A stretch of 64,000 bases of DNA. Origin: Subdoligranulum sp. CAG:314. GTDB lineage: Bacteria; Bacillota; Clostridia; Christensenellales; CAG-314. Of this stretch, positions 37,542-45,459 are shown in pieces. The notes under the pieces were generated by a model. That model had not been told where the DNA came from, searched no databases, and saw only the letters and a list, made by a program, of their open reading frames with translations. The translations under genes were made by a program, and so were the position numbers. The first letter of the stretch is position 1; each line of letters opens with the position of its first letter. The stretch spans positions 32,732-96,731 of the forward strand of contig FR900987.1 in the NCBI GenBank assembly GCA_000437915.1, read 5' to 3'.

Positions 37542-38756
37542 TTGGATATTTTTGAAAAATGCAAGCGTATTCCCATCGCGGACGAAGCCAAAGCGGCGGG
37601 AATATACCCCTATTTCCACAGTCTTACAAGCAGACAGGACACCTCCGTTCAGATGAGCGGGAGACAGGTAATAATGTTGGGCTCCAACAACTATCTCGGG
37701 CTGACCTCCCACCCCGAGGTGACGGAAGCGGGGAAAAGAGCGCTTGACAAATACGGCTCGGGATGCAGCGGCAGCCGTTTTCTCAACGGCACCATGGATA
37801 TTCATATTGCGCTCGAACGCGAGCTTTCCGACTTTTTGGGCAAGGAGGATTCCGTCACTTTCGGCACGGGCTTTCAGAGCAATCTCGGCATTATTTCCGG
37901 CATAGCGGGACGCAACGACATAGTTTTCTGCGACCGCGAAAACCATGCCAGCATTTATGACGGCAGCAGACTCAGCTACGCCAAGTTTGTAAGATACGCC
38001 CACAGCAACATGGCGGACCTTGAAGCAAAGCTGTCCGCCGCGGCGGATTCCTACGGCAAGCTCATAGTCACCGACGGAGTTTTCAGCATGAGCGGCGACA
38101 TATGCAAGCTGCCCGAAATCGTAGCGCTTGCAAAAAAATACGGCGCACGCGTCATGGTGGACGACGCGCACGGGTTGGGAGTGCTGGGACGGTACGGAAA
38201 GGGCACTGCGGAATACTTCGGCTTGACGGAGCAGGTCGACATAATCATGGGCACCTTTTCCAAGTCGCTTGCGAGTCTGGGAGGTTACATGGCTGCGGAC
38301 GCCGTCGTCTGCGAATATATCCGCCACGCAAGCCGTCCGTTCATTTTCAGCGCGAGCATGACTCCCGCAAACGTGGAATGCGCGCGCGCTGCGCTCGGAG
38401 TGCTCAAACGCGAGCCGGAGAGAGTAAGTATGCTGTCGGAAATAAGCGACTACATGAGAGGACTGCTCAAAGGCTACGGAATCGCAATAAAAGAAAGCTC
38501 CACGCCCATTATACCTATATACACCTACGGCGACGCCAAAACCTTTTACGCCTGCAAGCTGCTGCTCGAAAAAGGCGTGTACGTAAATCCCGTGGTCAGT
38601 CCCGCCACTCCCGTAGGAGAGGGACTGCTGAGGACAAGCTACACCGCAACGCATACGAAGCAGCAAATGGCTCTCGCAGCAAAGCTAATCAAGGAAACGT
38701 TGGACGAGCTTTCGGATTTTTCCGAAGAGGATTTTTCCTCGCAGGCGCGTTCCTGA
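37542..38756 (+). CDS. Alpha-oxoamine synthase, serine palmitoyltransferase-like
   Basis: A 404-residue PLP enzyme of the family that condenses an amino acid with an acyl-CoA (SPT, KBL, BioF, HemA). The PLP lysine is in MGTFSKSLASLGG near residue 240. DDAHGLGVLG and the HASIYDG histidine are conserved. The N-terminal half reads GIYPYF, GSNNYLGLTSHPEV and GSGCSGSRFLNGT. From memory this agrees much better with Bacteroides-type SPT (FLNGT, FSKSLAS) than with KBL (FICGT, LGKALGG). The start is TTG with AAGGAG 9 bases upstream. It diverges from gcvT, so glycine C-acetyltransferase (KBL) activity remains an alternative. No other sphingolipid gene is in view. Confidence 0.85.
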   Translation: MDIFEKCKRIPIADEAKAAGIYPYFHSLTSRQDTSVQMSGRQVIMLGSNNYLGLTSHPEVTEAGKRALDKYGSGCSGSRFLNGTMDIHIALERELSDFLGKEDSVTFGTGFQSNLGIISGIAGRNDIVFCDRENHASIYDGSRLSYAKFVRYAHSNMADLEAKLSAAADSYGKLIVTDGVFSMSGDICKLPEIVALAKKYGARVMVDDAHGLGVLGRYGKGTAEYFGLTEQVDIIMGTFSKSLASLGGYMAADAVVCEYIRHASRPFIFSASMTPANVECARAALGVLKREPERVSMLSEISDYMRGLLKGYGIAIKESSTPIIPIYTYGDAKTFYACKLLLEKGVYVNPVVSPATPVGEGLLRTSYTATHTKQQMALAAKLIKETLDELSDFSEEDFSSQARS

Positions 38757-38762
38757 AAACAA

Positions 38763-38792
38763 AAAGCCGCGTTGTACAACGCGGCTTTGATT
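38763..38792. terminator. Bidirectional intrinsic terminator
   Basis: AAAGCCGCGTTG and CAACGCGGCTTT pair around TA (38763-38788), between convergent genes. Confidence 0.85.
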
Positions 38793-38820
38793 TTTCCATA
38801 CAAAAACGGACAACCGAGAA

Positions 38821-39126
38821 TTACTCCGTTGCCGCCTCCTGCGCGGCGCTTTCGGCAGCGCAAGACAGCTCCTCCTTTTCCGTCCGCTCTTTTTCGGCGT
38901 TTTCCTCCTGCAAAGCGCGCCTCAAAAGCGACTTTATGTAATCGCTCTTGTTCTTTACATCCTTCAAGGCTTCCAAAATATCCTTGTCCTTGACAACGTC
39001 GCACCTGAAAACGACGTTTTTGACCTCGTTTTCGGGCTTAGGCGTCGGGCGTTGGGCGTAATACATCCTCAGCGCGCCGATATTCATGTCGTACAAACCG
39101 CTCATCGGTATAAATTCCCTTTTCAT
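38821..39126 (-). CDS. Small protein, possibly ribbon-helix-helix
   Basis: A 101-residue protein I do not recognise with certainty. Residues 37-70 (NVVFRCDVVKDKDILEAL then KNKSDYIKSLLRRAL) have a short strand, a helix, a NKSDYI turn and a second helix, as in ribbon-helix-helix DNA-binding proteins such as ParR/Arc types. The C-terminal 28 residues are highly charged and alanine-rich, probably disordered. The start overlaps the LysR gene stop by 4 bases (ATGA), so it is translated from the regulator's transcript. Confidence 0.55.
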   Translation of the reverse strand: MKREFIPMSGLYDMNIGALRMYYAQRPTPKPENEVKNVVFRCDVVKDKDILEALKDVKNKSDYIKSLLRRALQEENAEKERTEKEELSCAAESAAQEAATE

Positions 39127-40010
39127 AACCTGTCAAACCTGTGTTTAAAATTTTTTGTAAAACGGATAAAATTTTCCGCGTCGTGGTAGAGATTGCCTTT
39201 TTTGTTCCAGATAAGTCCTATGCTCAGATTTATGGGCTTTTTGAGCGGTATTGCAATAATTTCGGGGTCGTTCTCCGCCACCTGATTGAACAAAAACGCG
39301 CCCACGTTGTTAAATTCCAGAAATTTTTTTATCGTGTAGAGCTGATTGGAGCAAATCATGACCTGCGGCTCCACTCCCGCGCAGGCAAACGCCTTTTTCA
39401 CGTAAATATGCTGATAAGAATCCGACTTGAAAAGTATGATTTTTTCGTCCTTCAAATCGGCGAAATCAACGCTGTCCCTTTTTGCCAGCCTGTGCCCCGC
39501 GCCGACGCAGAAGCAAAGCTGCGTGTCGCAGATATGCAGCGTGTTGAATTTTTCCGACGGCATCTCGTCAATGATTGCAATCCCCAGGTCAAGCGTGTTG
39601 TTTTCCACGCTCTTTGCAACCTGCAAGGAACCTGACTCCTGCATTTCCACCTCTGTTTCGGGATATTTCTCCTTGTAAGCGCTGAACATAGCGGGAAACA
39701 GAAAGGTGCCCACCATGGACGGAACGCCTATTTTGATGTGGTTGAGATTGTTTCCGAGGTCCTTCATCTGCGTGGAAAGAATGTCCACCGCGCCCAGAAT
39801 ATCCGTGACCTTGTCGAGAAAATACTCCCCCTCGTCGGTTAAAAGCAGCTTGTTGTTCTGACGGTAAAACAATTTCACGCCGAATTCGGTTTCCAAATCC
39901 TTGATTGAGGAGGAAATCGCAGGCTGCGAAACATACAACTCCTCCGCCGCTTTGGTAATATTGTTGTACCTGCACACCGTCATGAAATATCGAAGCTGCG
40001 AAATTTTCAT
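39123..40010 (-). CDS. LysR-family transcriptional regulator
   Basis: A 295-residue regulator. The N-terminal winged helix (residues 1-60) reads ISQLRYFMTVCRYNNITKAAEELYVSQPAISSSIKDLE, seen in parts as AAEELYVSQPAISS and LETEFGVKLFYR, typical of LysR proteins. Residues 90-295 form the periplasmic-binding-like effector domain (IKIGVPSMVGTFLFP). The effector is unknown. It has its own promoter and is coupled to the downstream small protein. The divergent neighbour is thiamine pyrophosphokinase, which may or may not be a target. Confidence 0.92.
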   Translation of the reverse strand: MKISQLRYFMTVCRYNNITKAAEELYVSQPAISSSIKDLETEFGVKLFYRQNNKLLLTDEGEYFLDKVTDILGAVDILSTQMKDLGNNLNHIKIGVPSMVGTFLFPAMFSAYKEKYPETEVEMQESGSLQVAKSVENNTLDLGIAIIDEMPSEKFNTLHICDTQLCFCVGAGHRLAKRDSVDFADLKDEKIILFKSDSYQHIYVKKAFACAGVEPQVMICSNQLYTIKKFLEFNNVGAFLFNQVAENDPEIIAIPLKKPINLSIGLIWNKKGNLYHDAENFIRFTKNFKHRFDRL

Positions 40011-40043
40011 CTTAACCTCACGCCTTCAAATTCGGGCATGAAT

Positions 40044-40072
40044 ATTATAACAAAAATTTATAAATAAAGCAA
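40044..40072 (-). promoter_or_regulatory. Promoter of the LysR-family gene
   Basis: On the minus strand TTGCTT (40072-40067), a 17-base AT-rich spacer, TATAAT (40049-40044). Confidence 0.78.
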
Positions 40073-40136
40073 TGTTTTTTCGGGCTTTATAAAAAAAATC
40101 AATGGCCGCATTATATTTTCGGATAAGCCGCAACGC

Positions 40137-40165
40137 TTTACAAACTACGGCTCATAATTTAAAAT
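40137..40165 (+). promoter_or_regulatory. Promoter of thiamine pyrophosphokinase, probably leaderless
   Basis: TTTACA at 40137-40142, a 17-base spacer, TAAAAT at 40160-40165. The ATG begins at 40172, six bases after the -10, so the predicted transcription start coincides with the start codon. Confidence 0.75.
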
Positions 40166-40171
40166 AAGAGC

Positions 40172-40816
40172 ATGGAAAAAAGCGTTAAATGTTGTTACCT
40201 CGTATGCGCCGGCGAAATGAAAACGCCTCTAAACATAGAAAAAAAACCTTTCGACAAAATCATTGCGGTGGACGGCGGCTTGAAAAAACTCAGACAGGCG
40301 GGTATAGTCCCCGACCTGATTGCGGGAGACTTCGATTCTTTGGGATTTAAGCCCGAAACGGGGAAATTGCTCTGTCTGCCCGTCGAAAAGGACGTAACCG
40401 ACTCCTATGCCGCCGCCATGGCGGCGGCGGACGAGGGGTTTGAGCGCATAATTATATTCGGCGGCACGGGAGGACGCACGGAACACACCTTCGCCAACGT
40501 GCAGCTGCTCGCGGCTCTCGCAAAACGCGGAGTCAAGGGCTTTCTCGCGGACGACGGACGCACCTTGTTTGTTTCCGACGGCGGAACGACGAAAATCGCC
40601 GCGCGCAAAAGCGGATACGTTTCGGTGTTTTCGCTCGACACCAAATGCGAAGGAGTAACTCTCAAAGGACTCAAATATCCTCTTTCCGGATACACGCTGA
40701 CAAACGAATTTCCGATAGGAGTTTCAAACGAATTTATCGGGCAGACGGCGGAAATAATCGTCGAAAAAGGCGTTTATCTCGTTGTCGCGGAGTGCAGTCC
40801 CGATGATTTTTCATAA
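40172..40816 (+). CDS. thiN: Thiamine pyrophosphokinase
   Basis: Transfers pyrophosphate from ATP to thiamine to make TPP. The 214-residue protein has IIAVDGGLKKLRQAGIVPDLIAGDFDSLG in pieces AVDGG, PDLIAGDFDS and KDVTDSYAA, then GGTGGRTEHTFANVQLL, all TPK motifs. The start at 40172 has no Shine-Dalgarno sequence, and the promoter predicts transcription starting at this A. The next gene begins 119 bases downstream with its own RBS. Confidence 0.92.
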   Translation: MEKSVKCCYLVCAGEMKTPLNIEKKPFDKIIAVDGGLKKLRQAGIVPDLIAGDFDSLGFKPETGKLLCLPVEKDVTDSYAAAMAAADEGFERIIIFGGTGGRTEHTFANVQLLAALAKRGVKGFLADDGRTLFVSDGGTTKIAARKSGYVSVFSLDTKCEGVTLKGLKYPLSGYTLTNEFPIGVSNEFIGQTAEIIVEKGVYLVVAECSPDDFS

Positions 40817-40934
40817 ATAATCCCGCTTCCGTGTCGCCAATATACATTTTTTTTAAATATAATAATCTAAAAGTCGTCGAGCGCCGTTTGATAGGGAAGA
40901 AACGCCGATAACGGAGCTTTGAAGGGAGCGCGCA
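40817..40934 (+). other. Intergenic leader before yitT-type gene
   Basis: It contains TATAAT in an AT-rich stretch near 40857 without a good -35. There is also a hairpin in which GCGCCGTT (about 40880) pairs with AACGGAGC (about 40912) with one mismatch. It ends just before the AAGGGAG ribosome site. It matches no riboswitch class I can recognise. Confidence 0.4.
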
Positions 40935-41924
40935 ATGCTTAAAATAAAAAACGATTTCAATACGGTCAAATGGTGGCAGTTTCCCATGCTGATTGTCGCG
41001 GGCATTGTCAACGCGACGGGAGTGGCGCTGTTTCTGCTGCCCTCGGGAGTGCTGGACGGGGGCTTGTCGGGTACCGCCATTCTGCTGTCTAAAATCACGC
41101 CGCTGCACGTAAGCTTGTTTCTCGTGATTTTGAACGTCCCGTTTTTCCTTTTTGCCATTTTCAAACAGGGCCCTGCAATAGCCGCCTGTTCTTTGGTCGC
41201 CATCCTCTCCTATTCGGGCATGACGTGGGTGTTTCAGACGGGGTTGGGGCTGACAGCCAAAATGTGGGAGCTTGTCGGTCAGGACGTTTTTCTCTGTTCC
41301 ATATTCGGCGGCATAATATCGGGACTCGGTTCGGGGCTGACTATCCGTTTCGGCGGCGCAATGGACGGCGTCGAGGTCATGGCGGTGCTGTTCGCCAAAA
41401 AAATAGGCGTAACCGTCGGTCAGTTCGTCATGATTTACAACATAGTCATCTACACCTTGGCGTGCTTTTTGCTCGGCAATTTCAGCGTCGGACTGTACTC
41501 CATTGTCACCTACGCAATCGGACTGAAAGCCGTGGACTTTGTGGTTGACGGCTTCGACAAGGGAAAGGCGTGCATAATAATAACGCAAAAAGGCGACGAA
41601 ATGGCTTCCGTAATATGCCGTGAAATGGGCAGAGGCATCACCCTTCTCGACTCGAAGGGCTTTTATTCCAAAGAAACAAGAACGATGATGTACTGCGTCG
41701 TAAACCGTTTTGAAATCGGCAGACTGAAAAAACTTGTAAATCAGGTGGACGACACGGCATTCGTCACCATTTCCGAGGTGAGCGAAGTCATGGGCACGGG
41801 CGTGCACCTGCGCAGAAGAAAGCGCGGAGAGGATACTCCGTCGCATATGTCCGACCTTGCGGAGGCTCCGCCCGAGTCGGAAACCGAGGAAACCCTTAAC
41901 GCCGCCGAGGAAACCGCCTCCTGA
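40935..41924 (+). CDS. YitT-family integral membrane protein
   Basis: A 329-residue protein. About six hydrophobic segments cover residues 15-205 (MLIVAGIVNATGVALFLLP, in part GIVNATGVALFLLPSG; GGIISGLGSGLTIRFGGAMDG). They are followed by a cytoplasmic domain of about 80 residues of the DUF2179 type (ACIIITQKGDEMASVICREMGRGITLL in part). The C-terminus is polar and acidic. YitT-like proteins are membrane proteins of unresolved transport function. RBS AAGGGAG lies 6 bases before the ATG. The bidirectional terminator at 41942 ends it. Confidence 0.9.
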   Translation: MLKIKNDFNTVKWWQFPMLIVAGIVNATGVALFLLPSGVLDGGLSGTAILLSKITPLHVSLFLVILNVPFFLFAIFKQGPAIAACSLVAILSYSGMTWVFQTGLGLTAKMWELVGQDVFLCSIFGGIISGLGSGLTIRFGGAMDGVEVMAVLFAKKIGVTVGQFVMIYNIVIYTLACFLLGNFSVGLYSIVTYAIGLKAVDFVVDGFDKGKACIIITQKGDEMASVICREMGRGITLLDSKGFYSKETRTMMYCVVNRFEIGRLKKLVNQVDDTAFVTISEVSEVMGTGVHLRRRKRGEDTPSHMSDLAEAPPESETEETLNAAEETAS

Positions 41925-41941
41925 AAATTTAAGCAATTCAA

Positions 41942-41975
41942 AAGCCCCCGCCTGACGGCGGGGGCTTGTTTTATT
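41942..41975. terminator. Bidirectional intrinsic terminator
   Basis: AAGCCCCCGCC (41942-41952) pairs with GGCGGGGGCTT (41957-41967) around TGAC, with a T-rich tail. It lies between convergent genes. Confidence 0.9.
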
Positions 41976-42674
41976 TTATTCGGCGGGGTCTCCGAGTATA
42001 TCCCACGGCGTAAGTATCGCCAGCAGTCTTTCGTCCCTCCTGCCGTTGTCGGTCAGAAATATCATGCGCAGCTTGGAATTGTCTCCGCGCCGTCTGAACA
42101 AAAGTCTGACGTCGAAAAGCTTGGCGTTTTTAGGCACGAAGGCGTAGCTTCCGAACACGTCGTCGTCAAGAGAAATCAGCTCCTTCAAATCGTCGAAAAC
42201 CGTTTCCTCGCTTATTTTTATTCTGTTTTTCCTCATGACTGCCTTAAAAACCGCGTTGGCGCTGAAAACGCCCGCCACCCTCCCTTCCGAAAGCACGGGA
42301 ACGTGGGAAAAACCTTTTTCAAACATTTCGCGCATTACGGGCAGCACACGGGTTTGGGGAGAAGCGGTCAGCACTCTTTCAATCCTGACCGCGATTTGCA
42401 GACAACGCTTGGGATGTTCCAGCTCGTTGAGCATGAAATCCAGAAATTCAAGCATTTTGGCGCTTGGCTCGACGATATAACTGCCGTCAAGACGCGGATT
42501 GTGCGATATGACGTTGCGCACCTCGCGGCAATAATTCAGTTCCGTCGCGTATTTTCCGAACTCCCGCGTGTTGGCAAGAAAAATCAGAGGGCTGTATCTG
42601 CCGCAGTCGAATTTTTCCTCCGTGAGGTTTTCAAGGCGGTTGTATTTATCCAGAAATTCGTTTGCTCTGCTCAT
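41976..42674 (-). CDS. CBS-domain protein
   Basis: A 232-residue cytoplasmic protein. Residues 1-85 are helical without a known motif (ANEFLDKYNRLENL; VRNVISHNPRLDG). Residues 90-232 contain a CBS pair: the first has VLPVMREMFEKGFSHVPVLSEGRVAGVFS in parts GFSHVPVLSEGRVAGVF, the second ends RLLAILTPWDILG. CBS pairs usually sense adenine nucleotides. N-terminal RNVISHN resembles helical DUF4145/HEPN-like segments, which I note only as an impression. Partner unknown; its own transcription unit. Confidence 0.75.
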   Translation of the reverse strand: MSRANEFLDKYNRLENLTEEKFDCGRYSPLIFLANTREFGKYATELNYCREVRNVISHNPRLDGSYIVEPSAKMLEFLDFMLNELEHPKRCLQIAVRIERVLTASPQTRVLPVMREMFEKGFSHVPVLSEGRVAGVFSANAVFKAVMRKNRIKISEETVFDDLKELISLDDDVFGSYAFVPKNAKLFDVRLLFRRRGDNSKLRMIFLTDNGRRDERLLAILTPWDILGDPAE

Positions 42675-42768
42675 AAAAAACTCCGACGCGCAATGCTTCT
42701 TTTTTTATATTATACTGCATTTTTCGTTTCGGCGCGAATATCTGAAAACATTTCCGCGAAAGATTCCT

Positions 42769-44667
42769 TTATTTACGTTTAAACGCTTTTTTCCTCTCCC
42801 GCTTTTCGGTTGAAAGCGCGCGCAGTGCGTTTAGAATTGCGATGAACGCCACTCCTACGTCCGCAAACACCGCCCACCACATGGTTGCCAAGCCCAGCGC
42901 GGACAGCAACAAAACGGCAACCTTTACCGTTATCGCAAACCATATGTTTTCATAAACTATGCGCCGCACTTTTTTGCTAAGCCAAACGGCGTCGGCGACG
43001 CGCATGGGCTCGTCGGTCATAATTACCACGTCAGCCGCCTCTATCGCCGAGTCCGAGCCGACTCCGCCCATGGCTATGCCCACGTCCGCCCGCGCCAGCA
43101 CCGGCGCGTCGTTCAAGCCGTCTCCGACGTAAACAAGGGTTTTGCCCGACGTTTTTTTTCTCAACAGTTCTTCGAGTCTTTCCACCTTGTCCGCGGGCAA
43201 AAGCCGAGCGTAAACCGCGTCCAGTCCCGTTTTTTCCGCAACCTCGCGCGCAATCGCCTCGTTGTCCCCCGAAAGCATAACCGTGTTTTTGACTCCCGTG
43301 TTTTTCAATCGGGCTATTGCCTGCGCGCTGTCCCGTTTGATTTTGTCCTTTATGACAATGCTGCCCGCAAATTTGCCGTCAACCGCCACGTACACCGTGG
43401 TGCCCGACGTTACCGTTTCTTTGAACTCTATGCATGACTCACGCATGAGCAGCGCGTTTCCCGCAAGAACAGCGTGCCCGTCAACCGTTGCGCTTACGCC
43501 CTTGCCCGCCGTTTCCGAGACGTTTTGCGCATGTCCGTCCGTTTCGCGACCGTACCCGTTTACTATCGAAAGGGCTATCGGGTGCGTTGAAAGACTCTCC
43601 GCGCACGCGGCGTAAAACAATACGCTCTCCTTGTCGAATCCGTTTTCGGCGTTAAGCTCCGCCACCTCGAACCGCCCTTCCGTCAGCGTGCCCGTTTTGT
43701 CGAACACAACCGTTTCGGTCTTTGCGAGAGCTTCGAGATAGTTGCCGCCCTTGACCAGAATACCCATTTTTCCCGCTCCGCCGATACCGCCGAAAAAGCT
43801 CAGCGGCACCGAAATGACAAGGGCGCAGGGACAGGACACCACCAGAAAGGACAGCGCTCTGTACACCCAATCATTCCAGCCGCCGCCCGTTATCAACGGC
43901 GGCAGCACGGCAAGAAGCAGTGCGACGCCCACCACGACAGGCGTGTAAACGCGCGCAAATTTGGTAATAAAATTTTCACTTGAAGATTTTTTGTCGGAGG
44001 CGTTTTCCACAAGCTCCAGAATTCTGCTCGCCGTGCTCTCCCCGAAGGGCTTTTCGACGCGCGCGTAAAAAACGCCCGTCATGTTGATACAGCCGCTCAT
44101 GACCTCGCTTCCGCAGGCAACCTCGCGGGGCAGCGATTCGCCCGTAAGAGCCGAGGTATCCAGCGACGAAGCTCCCTCCGTAACAACGCAGTCAAGCGGC
44201 ACTCTGTCTCCCGGCTTGACGACGAGCGTATCTCCCACCGCGACGTCGTAAGGAGCAACCTTTACGGCTTCGCCATCTCTCAATACGTAAGCGTAATCCG
44301 GTCTTATGTCCATAAGCTCGGCAATCGACTTCCTGCTCCTGTCGACGGCGATTTCCTGAAACAACTCTCCGACCTGATAGAAAAGCATAACCGCCGCGGC
44401 TTCGCCCAACTCGCCCAAAGCCACCGCGCCTACCGTGGCGACGGTCATCAAAAAATTTTCGTCGAACACCCGTCCGTGCAGAATATTGGTCAAAGCGCGC
44501 CACAGAATGTCGTAGCCCACAATCAGGAAGGAAACCGAAAACAACGCAACAGCCGCAATTTCCGCCCATTTTGCCTTAAACGCATGTTCAAAAACCATAG
44601 CCACGGCAAACAAAGCGGCGGACACGCAAATTCTTGCGAATTTGATTCGTCTCTTTCTCATAATCAA
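42769..44667 (-). CDS. Heavy-metal translocating P1B-type ATPase
   Basis: Exports soft or transition metals using ATP. The 632-residue protein has TGESLPRE (residues 175-182), the transmembrane metal site SCPCALVIS near residue 280, and the phosphorylated aspartate in DKTGTLTEG near 323. It also has STHPIAL near 368 and GDGLNDAP near 527. CPC followed by a Zn/Cd/Pb-type helix suggests a Zn2+/Cd2+/Pb2+ pump rather than copper. There is no N-terminal HMA domain; a separate HMA protein is encoded 7 bases upstream. The gene is third in the ArsR-HMA-ATPase operon. Confidence 0.93.
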   Translation of the reverse strand: MIMRKRRIKFARICVSAALFAVAMVFEHAFKAKWAEIAAVALFSVSFLIVGYDILWRALTNILHGRVFDENFLMTVATVGAVALGELGEAAAVMLFYQVGELFQEIAVDRSRKSIAELMDIRPDYAYVLRDGEAVKVAPYDVAVGDTLVVKPGDRVPLDCVVTEGASSLDTSALTGESLPREVACGSEVMSGCINMTGVFYARVEKPFGESTASRILELVENASDKKSSSENFITKFARVYTPVVVGVALLLAVLPPLITGGGWNDWVYRALSFLVVSCPCALVISVPLSFFGGIGGAGKMGILVKGGNYLEALAKTETVVFDKTGTLTEGRFEVAELNAENGFDKESVLFYAACAESLSTHPIALSIVNGYGRETDGHAQNVSETAGKGVSATVDGHAVLAGNALLMRESCIEFKETVTSGTTVYVAVDGKFAGSIVIKDKIKRDSAQAIARLKNTGVKNTVMLSGDNEAIAREVAEKTGLDAVYARLLPADKVERLEELLRKKTSGKTLVYVGDGLNDAPVLARADVGIAMGGVGSDSAIEAADVVIMTDEPMRVADAVWLSKKVRRIVYENIWFAITVKVAVLLLSALGLATMWWAVFADVGVAFIAILNALRALSTEKRERKKAFKRK

Positions 44668-44674
44668 GCCCTTT

Positions 44675-44896
44675 TCAGACGCGTCTGACGGTTGCGGACG
44701 GCTCGAATTTCTTTATTGTTCTCACCGCGTTTGCATAAACCTCGTCGAAAGCCTGCTCGTCCGCCGCAAGCAGCATTTTGCCCGTCATAAAATTGATGTT
44801 GACCTTTTCCACATTGCTTAGCTTTGACAGCGCCCTTTCGATTTTTGCCGCGCAGTTGGCGCAGTCTATACCGTCTATTCTGAATGCCTTTTCCAT
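44675..44896 (-). CDS. Heavy-metal-associated (HMA) domain protein
   Basis: A 73-residue single ferredoxin-like HMA domain with the metal-binding CxxC in DGIDCANCAAKIERAL (residues 9-24). In many CadA/ZntA pumps this domain is the N-terminus of the ATPase. Here it is a separate protein between the repressor and the pump, so it probably delivers metal to the pump or regulates it. It lies 14 bases after the ArsR gene. Confidence 0.92.
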   Translation of the reverse strand: MEKAFRIDGIDCANCAAKIERALSKLSNVEKVNINFMTGKMLLAADEQAFDEVYANAVRTIKKFEPSATVRRV

Positions 44897-44909
44897 TTTT
44901 TCGCTCCTT

Positions 44910-45269
44910 TTACCTATGATTCAAATGCTCCACAGCCATTTCCACAACGGACTGCACGTGGTCGTCGTCCAGAGAATAAAACACGTTTTTGCCTTCTCTC
45001 CTGAATTTGACCAGCTTGGCGTTTTTGAGATATGCCAGCTGATGGGATATGGCTGATTTTGTCATACCCAGCAGTGCGGCAAGGTCGCAGACGCACAGCT
45101 CGTTGCCGTCCAAAGCGCACACTATTCCCGTGCGGGTTTTGTCGCCCAGCACCTTAAAAAAATTTGTAAGCCCGTCAAGCAGCTCCGCGTCAGGCATAGA
45201 GCGGCGCGCCCTCTCCACAGCCGAAGGGTGCAGCTCGCTGCAATCGCATACGGGTAAGCTTTCAAACAT
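44910..45269 (-). CDS. ArsR/SmtB-family metal-responsive repressor (CadC-like)
   Basis: A 119-residue winged-helix repressor. The N-terminus has a Cys pair (PVCDC, residues 7-10) as in CadC-type metal site extensions. The alpha3 metal motif is ELCVCDL near residue 57, and the recognition helix is MTKSAISHQLAYLKNAKLV. Metal binding by such proteins releases DNA. Two identical operator copies lie in its own promoter region, so it should repress the operon until Cd/Pb/Zn is present. Confidence 0.93.
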   Translation of the reverse strand: MFESLPVCDCSELHPSAVERARRSMPDAELLDGLTNFFKVLGDKTRTGIVCALDGNELCVCDLAALLGMTKSAISHQLAYLKNAKLVKFRREGKNVFYSLDDDHVQSVVEMAVEHLNHR

Positions 45270-45285
45270 ACGTCAATCTCCTTTC

Positions 45286-45347
45286 AGTTGAATGCCTGCT
45301 CAACTGTCAAGCGTATTATAGTTGAATGCCTGCTCAACTGTCAAGCG
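45286..45347. repeat. Two identical 28-bp operator repeats
   Basis: Copies at 45286-45313 and 45320-45347 are identical and start 34 bases apart. Each holds the inverted repeat AGTTGA-N8-TCAACT, read on the minus strand as TTGAGCA...TTCAA, like known ArsR/SmtB operators. Each copy also contains a TTGACA hexamer. Confidence 0.85.
45315..45344 (-). promoter_or_regulatory. Promoter of the metal-resistance operon
   Basis: On the minus strand TTGACA (from the upstream repeat copy, about 45343-45338), an 18-base spacer holding the operator palindrome, then TATAAT (about 45319-45314). The second operator covers the start site and leader up to the RBS. Confidence 0.82.
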
Positions 45348-45459
45348 ATTTAATATATTTTATTTAAAAAATTTCAAAATGTTGCGGCGACAAGCCGCTT
45401 GGCGGATTAACAGACAGAAAAACGGGCACAATAAAAAAGACGAGGAGGTAAAAAGCCTT

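Noticed and set aside
37542..38756. Annotation as glycine C-acetyltransferase (kbl) because of the neighbouring gcv operon
   Set aside because: Several motif positions agree with serine palmitoyltransferase-like enzymes instead. KBL is kept only as an alternative in the feature note.
45286..45347. CRISPR-like direct repeats
   Set aside because: Only two copies with a 6-base gap, each containing promoter and operator elements. This is a duplicated operator.
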